From Rhizopus arrhizus (Eukaryota > Mucoromycota > Mucoromycetes > Mucorales > Rhizopodaceae), in the NCBI GenBank assembly GCA_024220505.1, contig JAKZZE010000007.1, forward strand, positions 496,001-560,000: DNA of 64,000 nucleotides. The letters are read 5' to 3'. The translations under genes were made by a program, and so were the position numbers. Under the pieces are notes generated by a model that saw only the letters and a list, made by a program, of their open reading frames with translations, searched no databases and was not told the DNA's origin. Position 1 is the stretch's first letter. Each line of letters starts with the position of its first letter. Below, piece after piece: positions 44,482-56,137 of the stretch.

Positions 44482-47170
44482 GAAAACTCTGAAGCCCAAA
44501 TGCTATCCTTCGATTACGAAACTCATTTTGAGATAATACTCAAGTTTGTAGCTTAGCTGATAAGTAAATGCACATAGCAGCTTTGGCTTATAATTCTTTT
44601 CTATTCTAATTCTGACATACATTAGAAAATCGACTCAAGCATCAAAGTATACTTTTGCTACATTGGCTGAACCCTTCTCCAGTCCATGCATGGTTGAAAG
44701 AGTACAATACGCTTAGTTGAATCTTTCATGATGCGTTGATATTGTAAAGAAAAGATGAAAGAAGAGTTTGAGAAGAACTTATTCCAAAGTATTCTATTTG
44801 TTTTTTCTTGGCAAATCTCTAAACAGAATTGGATCAAGTTTCATACTATTGACTCGTTTTTTTTATCTTATGTAATAGTACTATTTCTTCCCAACGTAGC
44901 CAATTTAAAGCTTTTTTTTTTTTTTCTTCTTCTTCTTCTCTATATTTTACCATGAATACTTTTGGATCTCTCATCAACAACATAAACTAAATAAACTGTA
45001 CTTGAGTTTCAACACGAGTATAGACTTGTCTTTCCTTTACTCGAAGCTACTAAACAACTCGGTTCTATTCTCTCTGAAATTGCTATGATACTAAGCTTTT
45101 CAATGCCACTATAAATTTAACTAACTTATCTATTTTAAAGTGCAAAATCAAGCAAATTAATCTTAGTGATGTGGAAGCACTCGGTTCAAGGATTATTGAA
45201 GCTAGTAGAGCAGCACTTTTAGAGAATCTTGATGATTTGATTCAACGTTCCGTAAATCAAGCTGAGAGCTGCTTAAATAACCGTCCCTATATGAATATAT
45301 TACTACATTTCGATTACATATGACCAAATATACGTGATCAAAAGTATTCGAAAGAAAATTGGTCAAGAAAGCAATTTGATTTGTGCATTTTTGTTTAAAA
45401 GAGTAAGCAATCAAGTTTTCCTCTTTTGGGCCAAACTAACCCTCCAAAAAAAAACAGCTATCATCTTTTCTCTAAAGTTCGACCGCTATTTTCAAATCAT
45501 CGTCCAATTGACTGGTGGATTCGCCGTAAAACACAAAAGCTCATCGATTCCTCCTCTTGGATTCCTTCTTGTTTTGTCATTTGGAGCCTTCAACACAAGA
45601 AACATGTATACACGTTTATTATGTAGTCGATGAATAAATTAAAATCTGGATCGCTTCATGATTGGCTGTAGAAAGGGTCTAACAAGACATCCCACTTTTT
45701 GGTTATCTGAACTTGATTTATGTTATACAATGAAAGGGACAAGTTGATACAACATCAAAAAGTAAGGGTTTCCAATTTACTTGAGCTGTCTATAATCAAC
45801 CAATCAAACCAAATAATCCATTTTCAATCATCTCCATAACTAAGCATGAATAATTTGACTTTAATGGGTCAAGCAAGTGTCACTAAAAAAAAAAAGCCTC
45901 TGGGACACAAAAGGAGCAGTTCAATAGTTGGGTAAATCAGTGTCTATGATTGAATTACTTTCAAGAGCACACCACATACCTTTGGTATAGTATTTTCCCT
46001 CTAAAGAAACACCTACTCCTTATTTTTTTATTTTTTTTTATTTTTTTTCAATAAATTAAAATAAACAAAGGAGATGAGGAGAACAATGGATGCTGATGGC
46101 TCATATTGGCTTATTTTTGTATTTCCCTTGTCAACACTACAAGATGACTAGATATACTTGGCTTGCTTTTAATGTTGACTGTTTAGTAAAGATAATATTG
46201 GAGCATATCATTTTACTTGTATTGCTTGGATATGTGCTTACATTTGAGGAGATTCGGCACTTGGAGGGCATTTGGTTACTGTGTGACTAAATGCATAAAA
46301 CATATAAACTATACAGTATCTCAAGCTTGATATTTTAACTCATAGCTTGTTTGCTTGCTTGCTTGCTTGTTGTTGTTGTTGTTTTTCTAAGTAATAGGCT
46401 GTAATTGTATCTAGTTGGTTTTATATACTTGATCTGTCAGAACAAGTACTAAAGAGAAAGCTATATACAAGAAAACCATTCCTATCATTTTCAAAATAAC
46501 AATAGCAATAATAATAATAGCAATAATAATAATAGCAATAATAATAATAATAATAAAAGCATGAATGTCTTCAACACTTTATATTGGCAACTATCATCAA
46601 TACAAGAGTTTACCCAGAACACATGGCAATTCTTTCTGAACTTTCACAACTATTGTGATAGATATGCTTTATAAACTTTGTTTGCTTATTGCTTACATTT
46701 TATATCTTTGTATGGGTAAGCATTGAAATACGACCTATCAGTCTCTTTATTATCATTTGTTATTGTAGTATGATAGCTCTCTTAACTTGATGCTGATAGT
46801 TGCTGATCATTCCTGTTCTCTATCTGTAAGAAAGGACAATATTGCAAGGCAATTTGTACAATGCATTTACTCTGTATCGTCGTTCAATAATAATAATACT
46901 GCAAGTAGGGATATGCCTTTTTTTTTTTAAAGAAAGAAAAAGTTAAAAGTATTGGTAACAAGGTACATGTTTATTTAAAGTAATCTTTCACAACTTCTCC
47001 TTAAACACACTATAAACTAATCTTTTTTTTCTTTTTTTACTTTCTTAAAAAACATAAAAGATATTAAGGATCAACCATAAAGAATCTATAAATATGGGTT
47101 GGAAATAAACTTTATGTTTTCTTTCATGAGAAGTAACTTGTGGAAGCTATAGAAAATCAACAAAAAAATG
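44482..47170 (+). repeat. Segment S, copy C (one end repeat kept)
   Basis: The end repeat is at 44482-44538 (GAAAACTCTGAAGCCCAAAT ... GAAACTCATTTTGAGATAATA). The segment then runs to about 47170, where similarity to copies A and B stops just before the second end repeat would begin. The part at 44.7-45.6 kb is essentially identical to copy B. Relative to the adjoining gene, S here lies in the opposite orientation to copy A. Includes an AATAATAATAGCAATAATAA-type microsatellite (about 46500-46555), longer than in copy A. Only decayed frames. Confidence 0.8.
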
Positions 47171-47476
47171 TTTTCGACTTTTAATTGACTTATAAGGTTG
47201 CATAAGCAAAAAATGGTCTCTCCTATGTTAAATGTGTATGTAAGGGAGAGTACATAAATATGCTTATCATTGTACGATTCTCCTTATGATTTATACAAGA
47301 ACGTCATTGATATATCCATGTACATTAACAATACACCATTCTTTTTAAAGCAATCCTTTTTCTTCTTCTTTCAATTCATATACGTCGGCCATTCTACAGT
47401 AGTAGTCTTTTTTCCTTTACAACCCCACCCCACCCCCATCACATTCATTTAACCCCATTACATTCTTTTTACTCTT
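47171..47476. other. Promoter region of the two-span membrane protein
   Basis: Unique sequence resumes. CCCCACCCCACCCCC at 47424-47438 and a pyrimidine-rich run directly precede the ATG at 47477. Confidence 0.4.
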
Positions 47477-48301
47477 ATGAAATCAGTTCGCTTTTCTTTT
47501 GTAAACAACAAGTTTGACAATCAATATACTTTTGAGCTTCAAGGATATGTAAGCATCAATCACAATTGAATTTTTTTGCTAATAAATCCCTTAGATTTCT
47601 CTTGCTGACTTTAACTCTAATTTTCATCTACTGAATCAGTCAGTTGTCAACAACCCTCCACCAGGGAATAAAGTGATCTGGGCTGCAGCTATTTGGACCC
47701 TTTGGGTCATTTCAATCATAGCAAATTACTTTTTATGGGACAACTACAATCTTTCTAATGGCCTTATGATCCTGCCATTCTTCATGACACTTGTAACAGT
47801 TGTTTTCATATGGAGGCACAGAGTCATGTGTGAGTGTGTAAGTTTCTTTCTGATGACAGCTGTTTTGGTTGTTAACTTGTATATAGTTTGAGAAATCTGT
47901 TATCAACAGTTGTATTCGAATCAATGCAACTGAAAACATCAGAGGAATTAACTATAGATTTACCAAGGATGGATTTGACATAAATGACAGAACAAGAATG
48001 ATATATCTTACTACTGGAGCAAGGTCGAAGCCAGAATATGTAAGAAGCATGGATAACGAATTCTTTTTTTATTTTTATTATATTTTCTTTTTCTAATCTT
48101 TGTTTTCTATGTACAAAGTCTATGGTTATTGAGTTTGATGATAGATACAACGCCTTATCCAGTCAACAATTCAATAGATATCCTTCCATTGAATTCGTCA
48201 CTATTCCACTTTTTGCACATGTTAACCATGCAAAAGAAGAAAAGAATAGGCCATTTTTGGATGATCAGCAGCATGAATATGACGAAAAACTTATTGTTTA
48301 G
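47477..48301 (+). CDS. Unrecognised two-span membrane protein, 216 aa
   Basis: Exons 47477-47548, 47595-47837, 47887-48039, 48119-48301; GT..AG introns of 46, 49 and 79 bp, all phase 0, so the model is well supported although I know no family. After a polar N terminus (MKSVRFSFVNNKFDNQYTFE), two membrane spans appear at about residues 51-68 (VIWAAAIWTLWVISIIANYF) and 77-96 (LMILPFFMTLVTVVFIW), linked by a short WDNYNLSNG loop, a hairpin. The soluble C-terminal part has IEFDDRYNALSSQQFNRYPS and VTIPLFAHVNHAKE. The hairpin topology suggests an ER, Golgi or organelle protein, which is inference. The gene sits right at the edge of the repeat island. Confidence 0.7.
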
Positions 48302-48767
48302 GGGATTTAGTTTTTCTTCTCCAATTTATACATGTCCATATAGTAATTCTCTTTCTGAACAATGTATTTACTACAACTTTCATGGATTATATTCTAATAC
48401 ATCAAACAAGTTCAAATATTCTTTCTTTTTTTTTTTCAGAAATCTTTCATTAAAAGCAAATTTGCAACTGCTTTTTTTTCTTTTTCTAAACTCTAATATT
48501 AACAAGTACTGTCTGACATCCTTGCAGATAGAAAAAGTGTGTTGATTGAAATATGTAAAATACATTAATGGACCAAGTTTTATATTAATAAATTTGAATG
48601 ATATATTTAATGTTGAATGTATGTAAAATATGTACTGTTGAAGATTAATGAAGGGAGAGAGATCTTGTTTTCTAAATACTACAGATGCAAAATTTTTGTT
48701 TACCAACGAAGGTAGTGTGTAGGGCACTAAAAAAATGAGAGTTGATTAATAATCACCCAAAAAGCAT
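48302..48767. other. Convergent gap, no gene seen
   Basis: 3' flanks of the two-span protein and MsrA. Frames on both strands here are AT-driven and lack conserved features. Confidence 0.4.
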
Positions 48768-49389
48768 TCATTCTCCGTTAATACTTACAGCGTATCCTTC
48801 AGGGTTCTTGTCCAAGTAAAATTGATGATATTCTTCAGCATTATAGAATGTCGTAGCAGGCTCAATTCTGGTAACTATGGTTGCATTAGGATAATGCTTT
48901 TCTTGAACTTCTTTAGTCACTTTTTCAGCAATAGCTTTTTGCTCTTCGCTATGATAAAAAATAGCAGAACGATATTGTGAACCAATATCAGGACCTTGAT
49001 AATTTTCAGTAGTAGGATCTAAAAAAAAACTTAGTACCTTGTTTCATTGCTTTTCCCTCCTTCATTTTTTTTTACATACCATGTAATTTATAAAAAAATT
49101 CAACCAAAACTTCGTAAGATATTTTTGAAGGATCGAAGGTAACTTCACAAGCTTCGGCATGGTTAGTGCTTCCAGTCTTAACCTATTGCAATGTTAATAT
49201 CTCGTTTTTTTTAATCCAACCAAAATACTGTTTTCTTACCTGTTGATAGTTTGGGTCTGCAAGGTCGCCACCGATATAACCAACTCGGGTAGTGATACCA
49301 TCTTTCTTCAAGTGTTTGTTGAAAATGTGTTCGACACCCCAGAAACAACCAGCGGCAAATGTAGCTTTTTCGGCAGTAGAGGCAGACAT
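48768..49389 (-). CDS. MXR1: Peptide methionine (S)-S-oxide reductase (MsrA)
   Basis: Reduces methionine-S-sulfoxide in proteins with thioredoxin. Exons on the minus strand: 49389-49240, 49182-49080, 49018-48768; phases close; 167 aa. The catalytic motif GCFWGVEH is at residues 14-21, followed by [65 protein letters not shown] and the end [20 protein letters not shown], all MsrA signatures. The last residues (YAVSINGE) overlap a possible donor (GCT|GTAAGT), so an alternative final exon is possible. No obvious mitochondrial presequence, so probably cytosolic. Confidence 0.93.
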
Positions 49390-51644
49390 ATTTATATAAG
49401 TAAAAAAAAGTAAAGTATAATAGTTTAGTCAACTCTTTCTTTTATATTAAAGCTGAGGCTTTTTTTATTATAGATCGAGATATTGCGCAAAATACAAGTG
49501 TCTTGAATGGATCAAAGTAGCCACAGCTGCTCAATTTGATTGGCCAATAAAAAAATACAATGTATAATGGGCGGAAATTAATAAAATCCGGTCACAAAGC
49601 CAAATAAATATAGCCTTCGTGCTTTAAATTCAAACAAATGAACTTTTTTTGGATAAATAAAAATTCAAATTCAGATTTTTTTCCACCCTATTTCAGATAC
49701 TAACTCAGGTATTTTTGTTTAAACAATTAAAACATAAAGAGAAGGTAATCTCAAATTTTCATCAGCTTCAAGGGAAGCTGTCTGAATTATTGTGTTAAGT
49801 CGTCTGAAAATAATGCTCTTTTTCTCTATTTTTTTCTTATCTGAGTAATTTTTGCATTCGTCTAAATTTATATGAGGTTGTCATCAATCAAATCCTAGAA
49901 GGAACTATTGAAACTATCTGCTTACAATTCTCTATGCTAATATCTTTTGTATTCTCGTGACAAGTCACTGTCTCATACACTTGCATCACTCTTAATCTTT
50001 ATACTCTTTGATGGGTTTTAGTAAACTTAAAATTTTCGTCCATAAAAAAAATTCGTCTAAATTTATATTGTGAAAACTGTGTTCAGACCCTAGAGTGTAG
50101 TGAGGCCAAAACTTAGTAATCAATGGGGCTATAGGAATACTGATTATTTTATGATGAAAATAGCATCTTCTCTTTTGGATACTTTCCAAAAACTCAAACT
50201 TTCCATAGCCATCTCCGTTGCTTTAGATACAAATAAAAGTCGGATTTTTACTTTATATGAATAAGAAATAGTATAATAGAGCAGTTATATACTTTCCCCA
50301 AAAAATAGAGATTTATACCTCTCCAATGGTTTGACAAATAGATTAAATTCTTGCAATCTTTGTTTGTATAAGTTTCTTGAACATATGTACTAATTCTAGT
50401 TAATCATCAAACAAAAGAGAGCTGGTTTGTTAAAATATAAAAGCGCATGATTTTGAAATTCGCCAATTGATCTTTTATATGCATTTTCCCTTCTTGAGTG
50501 CACAAGGTGTACCGGTTGTCCTACACTTACTGGGTGTACAAGATACACCTATTAGGCTTCCCCACACTGAATGTAACGCGGCATTTATCAAACCGTGATG
50601 TAGACATTTTCAAAAAAAAATTATATGTTATAGTACAAGTACATATTGTTTACAATTACTCAAATTTAAATTCATATTACAATTAATATAGCTTTGTTTA
50701 AATAGTAACATTATACCCTTGAGCCACGAATTTGGCATTGAAAGGTAGAAATCATTTAGACCGTGCTCCAGAAACTAGCTGTATGTGCTCCTCATGCTTG
50801 ATTAAAGAACAAAAGGACATGAAAAAAAATGATTTTATGATATCATGTCCTAGAAATACAGTATGAAAGCGCCACTTGATGTATTTATGATTTTGATGAA
50901 GTCAAAAAGACATTCAATCTCAGACAGATAAAGAAGGTGTGTATAAAGGAGAGCTTGGAAGTCAAATAAGATCCAATACGTAACAACTAATGAATGAGCA
51001 CTTTTCATATAGCATTCACGCATAAAAATTCTCTAGAAGTTGCTTGTAGTTGACCTTGTAAATTCCAGAGTGTTTCACTGTTATGCTTTGATATGTATAC
51101 AAAGACGTACTGTATGTTATTAGAGACCACGCTATCACGATACCACACCACACTACAAGTATCACACCTGAGCACAAAACGTGATTTAGACTTTGGTAAT
51201 ATAGTTTAAAATTTCTTTTACTATCATTACAAATCTGGCTATCAGAAACTCATCGGCATAACTAAAGTGAATTATTGTCGATTATTACTATATTCATCAA
51301 TTTTCTCCGTTTTCAAAAGAGATGAACGAACTTGAGATACTCACTATAGCTCATTATAAGCTGTTAAGTACTGATGCTGTTTGCATACATGTATGAATCT
51401 GTACAAATGCACATTGTTGTATAATCAATAAACTTTTCACCACGCTTTGATTGAATGAAAACATGCCGATAGGACATCAAACAAAATGGGATAGTTTAAA
51501 ATACTCCCAAGGATACAAATGGTGATGCCAATAATAAAGAGTACAAAAGTGTTTCTACCACAAAAAAAAAATACTAGCTTTTTTCTCCTTCAGTTTATAT
51601 ATCAATTCTTTTTTTATGCATTTATTTCTCAAGTGATATTTCTA
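49390..51644. other. 2.25-kb intergenic region without a recognisable gene
   Basis: AT-rich. The frame at 49992-50189 (minus; PIAPLITKFWPHYTLGSEHS) and others match no family. A small inverted motif pair AGGTGTA/TACACCT lies at about 50505-50551. MsrA and RPN9 promoters or 3' ends lie at the edges. Confidence 0.4.
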
Positions 51645-52983
51645 CTAAGCAAACACCTCTCCGCCTTGTTCACCAACGAATGAACTAATTCTCTTTACTT
51701 GATTATCCCATTCTTCAAGCTTACGTCTCATGCCATCAATTTGGTCTTTGTCTAATACACGTGGTTGTACCCAGGTAACAACTACGATTTGATCTACTTG
51801 ATCAATAGATCCACGAATCAGCTTCAAAGATAATGCTTTCATAACAAGGTGTTCCACTTCATCTAATGAAAGACGAGTTTCTGCAGCAATTTCTGAAAAG
51901 GGGATTGAACGGTTATCTGTTGAACGGATAAAAACGGCTTCAATCAATGACATTAAACAAATCTTTCGGCGAAGTGCAGCTTTGTTTTGTTCAAGTAAAG
52001 GTTGTTTAGGGAAATGAGGACCAAGTGCTTCAAACTTTCCAATATCACCAGCATTGAAAGCAAACAGAAGGGATCGAAGCCAGTCGTGTTCAGTTCCAGC
52101 AAGAGAATCGAGAATAGGATGCATCAACTAACGGTAACGTATAAGTTTAAAACCATATTATTTTCTTTCTTTTCATTTTCTTTACCAATTCGCCAAAATT
52201 ATAAATCATTTCTCCCAGTAACGCAGAAAGTGACAAATCATAAGCTCTTTCTATCTTTTCCATATTTGTTAACTCTGAAATATCAATACAAGATAAATAT
52301 AACAATGCATTCTTGTAATACTGAGCATAGTCTGCTTGTCCTTTGTAATATTCTGCACTGACACGATAAAAGCTAGCATAGATACTGGTTTCTACGCTAT
52401 CAAACTTATCCAAAGTCTTTTCTGATTCATCAATCGTCTTTTTAACCAATTCAACTTGCTTGGCCTTCAATAGATAGTGTGCAACTTCCATTGATGCAAG
52501 GACATGAACATCTTGAGTTTCAGGTGTATCCACTCTTTTCACGATTTCCTTCAAAAACTCTATAGATTCGTTTAAATCTATAGAGTATGTTAAGCAAGGT
52601 AAGTACAAGGAAAACTACAAGCCTTTTTCTTTTCTTTTCTTTCATACCTGAAAATTGAGCGGCTGCCTGCAAAGCAATAGTAACAAGGGAAAGCTTGTTA
52701 ATTTTGTCTTCCCATTCAGCAACAAATTTTTGAAAAACAGGAACTTTGAAAGGATCTGATCCGGGTTCCTTAAAGAATTCCAAGATTTGCAGAGTTAATT
52801 GATGCCAGAGCCTATATGAAACAATATATAAATAATGAAATAACGTATATACAATCCCTCTTACTTTCTTTCATAATAGTCTTCAAACGTAGAAAAATAG
52901 TGTTGTAATTGAGCTGGTGCGCTTTGTCTTGTTTCATAAAGAAACTTGGGTACGTCAAAATCTACTTCCATTTGTTGTGCCAT
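51645..52983 (-). CDS. RPN9: 26S proteasome regulatory subunit RPN9 (PSMD13)
   Basis: PCI-domain subunit of the 19S lid. Exons on the minus strand: 52983-52865, 52811-52648, 52577-52186, 52127-51645; phases close; 385 aa, close to yeast and human lengths. N terminus MAQQMEVDFDVPKFLYETRQ; helical TPR-like repeats in the middle (LLKAKQVELVKKTIDESEKT, YYKGQADYAQYYKNALLYL); and the PCI/winged-helix region at the end (FEALGPHFPKQPLL, ICLMSLIEAVFIRSTDNRSI, IPFSEIAAETRLSLDEVEHL, VTWVQPRVLDKDQIDGMRRK), which is specific for this subunit. Confidence 0.95.
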
Positions 52984-53590
52984 TTTTATTTAAAAAGAGA
53001 AAGGTTGAAGGATTGCGCGTCTCTCTTTCCAAAGAGCTTTTCCACGTCATACGGTGATTGAAATTAAAGACCCGCTGTTTATGATGGCATTTTTTCTGAG
53101 AATCTTTAGGAATGATTGTTTTATAATGCATATACATAACACTTGAATGCGTTCATTATATTTTATGAAAAGCATGCTTGGTAATAAAATTGCATCTCTA
53201 GATAGCATTCAATAGTGTTGATTAAAAAAGGGCTATGAACAAGGCTGTTTATTACAGTGATATGCGATTCTAATAAAAAAAGAAACAAAGGGGTATTTGA
53301 TAATGAAGAAAAGGAATTGGTAAAAAGAAATAGAAATAACGCAACGGATACAACGTGTAGAAGCCAATGTAATGTGAAAGATTCATCTACACTATTGGGT
53401 GAAAAAAGATGAATTTCAGAATTAGAACTTGTAACAAGAGAACGAGTAAAGGAAAAAAGTACTGGCTCACTGTATGACTATTGAACCAGAAATTTCAGAG
53501 ACTGTTCCTGACATAGCCTTTATTTATCAAGTGCATTCACTTTAAGAAAAATTTCATCGACATCTATAAAAATATCGTATTAATTGGAGC
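52984..53590. other. Intergenic, RPN9 promoter side
   Basis: No coding features recognised. Confidence 0.35.
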
Positions 53591-54180
53591 ATTTTTCAGA
53601 AGTTTCCATGTCATCCGAGGCTGAAGATGATGACCCGTTGTATATGATAAAATTAATGGAAGAACTTGACTTAGGAGTAACTCACCTATCTGACATGCTT
53701 TGGACAGCAATCAAATATTGAACAGACTGGGATTTCATAATATGTATATTGTAACTGATAATACCAGAATACGTAAAACAGTAGATATACACAAGGCTAT
53801 TCATAACCATAGGCATACTACCTTATTTTTATCATCTTACTCGCCTTTTTTAAATCCTATCACTACTATAAACTATTTTTTTTTTTATTGTTTTGATTTT
53901 TGTATTGGCTTTGTGGTTTTTGTATTGTCAGTGCAAATGTTTTATTGAATCATTCATAAATTTTACAAGTCTACAGTTTTTTTTATTGGTCAAACCCAAA
54001 ATTTTATTATTGTTTGGCCTATTGATGTGTTAAAAAATAGAATACACAGAAAGGTTTCACCGTCCCTTAAGAAAAACTCAGCAGGCGTATCTGCACAAAA
54101 GTGGGCTTGTTTTACTATTTTTAAAAGCATAAAAAAGGGTGTAGAGGATGGCATTGTTGTTATTAAAAAAATAAATAAAA
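53590..54180 (+). pseudogene. Tc1/mariner (IS630-like) transposase relic, C-terminal part
   Basis: A plus-strand frame from 53700 gives NRLGFHNMYIVTDNTRIRKT, then LFLSSYSPFLNPITTI. These are the second and third catalytic regions of the Tc1/IS630 group (usual form MDNAPIHK...LPPYSPxLNPIE); the final Glu position is lost and the region downstream decays. About 300 bp further, KVSPSLKKNSAGVS may be the tail. The N-terminal half is absent here; separate N-terminal relics of similar type occur at 5.6-5.9 and 8.7-9.6 kb. Not functional. Confidence 0.6.
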
Positions 54181-54967
54181 AGACCTTGTGAATAGTGACA
54201 TGATATTGATGTGAAAACTGAGAGTATTAATCTATAGTTATCATTTAAGAGTATGGGATCGGTCTATTCAGTTCATTTTTCTAGTTGTGTAGGTGAATTA
54301 AATCATAAATCGGGAAGATTAGTAAAGTATTAAAATAGCAACCTCATTTAAATGTTTATTTACAGCAAGCGTATTCATTTGTAGCAATCATCTATCATTT
54401 CTCAAATACTAATTAAATCGATCATAAAATATTACTGGATTTTCTTTTTATTTTCTAATTTTAACCACATTGGAAACACATCATGTATAGTTTATATTTG
54501 AGAATTTTATATAAATGGCCAAACGAGACTGAGCCAGCAATGTCATTGCATGTTCATTCAAAATGATTTATATTTCTAGTTGAAGTAATATAAAATCGTT
54601 CATGTTTACAAAGAACACTCTTTTATCCAATTTGAATTCAAGAATAAACTCGTCAAATAGTTTGGTGAAGTAAAATTAGCTCCTCACTGACTTTTTTTTT
54701 TTTTTTTTTTTTTTTGCCGGGAGAAACCGCTGCCATATGATGCGAAAATAGAGTCAACCAAAGGCTGATGATTTTGTGACACTGGTTGTCTTGGAAAAAT
54801 TCGGATTTATGAACAAGGATTGATAAGGTCTCATTCATTTTACCGATAATAAGACGAATAAAGAGACAAACGTGCTTTCCCCTCCTCCTTTTTTGTTTAA
54901 TTAAAACCCTTTCTTCACTGAGTGTGTATGCCAAAAATAAACGTTTTTTTTTATTTACATAAAGTGA
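54181..54967. other. Intergenic, no gene seen
   Basis: AT-rich, with T24 at 54691-54714. Forms the 3' flank of the CBM21 gene. Confidence 0.4.
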
Positions 54968-56137
54968 TTATTGACTGTTATAAAAACAATACTTATCTAT
55001 AAGATTCATATAATGGGATGAATCAATATCCATTGAAGAAGGGGTTAACGATAAAAACGGTTTTGATGATAAAATGGGTGAAGATTGGGGACTAGTAGGG
55101 GGAGTTGTGTTGGAAGGAATATACATATTATCTAATATGTGAATATGATCTGATGGAGGAGATGAAGGTTTAATAAAAGGCTCCGGAAAATAATTATGCT
55201 GAAAGGTCTCTTTAGATAAAGATTGGCTAAAGTCATATCTTGTAGTAAGAAATGGTTGTTGTTGACATGTTTTTATATGAAAAGGCTTGGCATGTTGATA
55301 TCCTTTAAGAGCGTTTGTGAATGAGTTATGTTTTTCTTTTTCTTCTTCTTCTTCTTCTTCAGTTGGGTATTCATCCTCTCTTTCTTCTTCTTCTTTTGTC
55401 CAGTTGAGTGGGTCAGCAATCACCTTGATGATATAATTCTGCCCGTGATTATCATCATAGTAATCCCTTGTGCCAGCTGTGACTCTAATAGTAAATTCTA
55501 TCTTGCCACGCATCTCACCACGATCAGCCAACTGACCATGCCCAAGGTCCAGGCTGAATTCATAAGTATCAAACGTCACATTCTTTGGATTCGGCCCAAA
55601 GAAAACACCGTCTACTTCTCGAATAGTCGACCATCGATCAAATGTATATTTTATTGATACCAACTTATCCAATGCTAAATTACGAACCATCAATTGTCCT
55701 TTGATATGTTGATTGTCTGCAGTAACTGAAAAGTACTTTTTATCTAATCTTATATGCTTTCTATTTTGAAAAGATGTCCAGTTGGGACAGATAATACGAA
55801 GATTTGACACTTTATCATGAATTCCTTTTAATTCAACTGGAGATTGTGATTCGTTAAATAGACACACTCTTTCGAGAAATAGTGGGTCAAACTTTACATT
55901 TTTCTTCTTTAGGCTTGGCTGATCTTTTCTTTCTTTGATAATTTCATTTTTTTGACTATTGATCATGGCTAATTTTGATTTACTTTTACCAAACACACTA
56001 AATCGAGGCTGTGTTGATGTGGTCTTTGTTGGCCTATTTTGTATTATGGGTTCATCTTCTTCTTTTAAAGCAGGCCTTGACCAGTCTGAAGGTCCCCATT
56101 TTGATTGGTTTCGAGGAAATGTTGTAAATGAAGGCAT
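54968..56137 (-). CDS. CBM21-domain protein, probable glycogen-targeting subunit of protein phosphatase 1
   Basis: Single exon, 389 aa. A CBM21 carbohydrate-binding domain spans about residues 120-250: the block VRNLALDKLVSIKYTFDRWS and then FDTYEFSLDL are typical of PP1 regulatory subunits of the Gac1/Pig/PPP1R3 type, which bring PP1 to glycogen synthase. Just before it, at about residues 80-86, is KKNVKFDP, a good match to the RVxF PP1-docking motif. The domain ends with DNHGQNYIIKVIADPLNW. Then follow a Glu-rich run and a Ser/Pro-rich tail with likely kinase sites (TPPTSPQSSP). I find no membrane segment. Assignment to the family is firm; glycogen targeting is inferred from domain plus docking motif. 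Confidence 0.88.
   Translation of the reverse strand: MPSFTTFPRNQSKWGPSDWSRPALKEEDEPIIQNRPTKTTSTQPRFSVFGKSKSKLAMINSQKNEIIKERKDQPSLKKKNVKFDPLFLERVCLFNESQSPVELKGIHDKVSNLRIICPNWTSFQNRKHIRLDKKYFSVTADNQHIKGQLMVRNLALDKLVSIKYTFDRWSTIREVDGVFFGPNPKNVTFDTYEFSLDLGHGQLADRGEMRGKIEFTIRVTAGTRDYYDDNHGQNYIIKVIADPLNWTKEEEEREDEYPTEEEEEEEKEKHNSFTNALKGYQHAKPFHIKTCQQQPFLTTRYDFSQSLSKETFQHNYFPEPFIKPSSPPSDHIHILDNMYIPSNTTPPTSPQSSPILSSKPFLSLTPSSMDIDSSHYMNLIDKYCFYNSQ

Noticed and set aside
44354..44536. Lys-rich frame across the A55 tract
   Set aside because: Translation of a homopolymer.
50505..50551. AGGTGTA/TACACCT pairs as transposon ends
   Set aside because: Too short, no target duplication, nothing coding between or around them.
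55328..55657. Phe-rich plus-strand frame
   Set aside because: Antisense of the Glu-rich run in the CBM21 gene.
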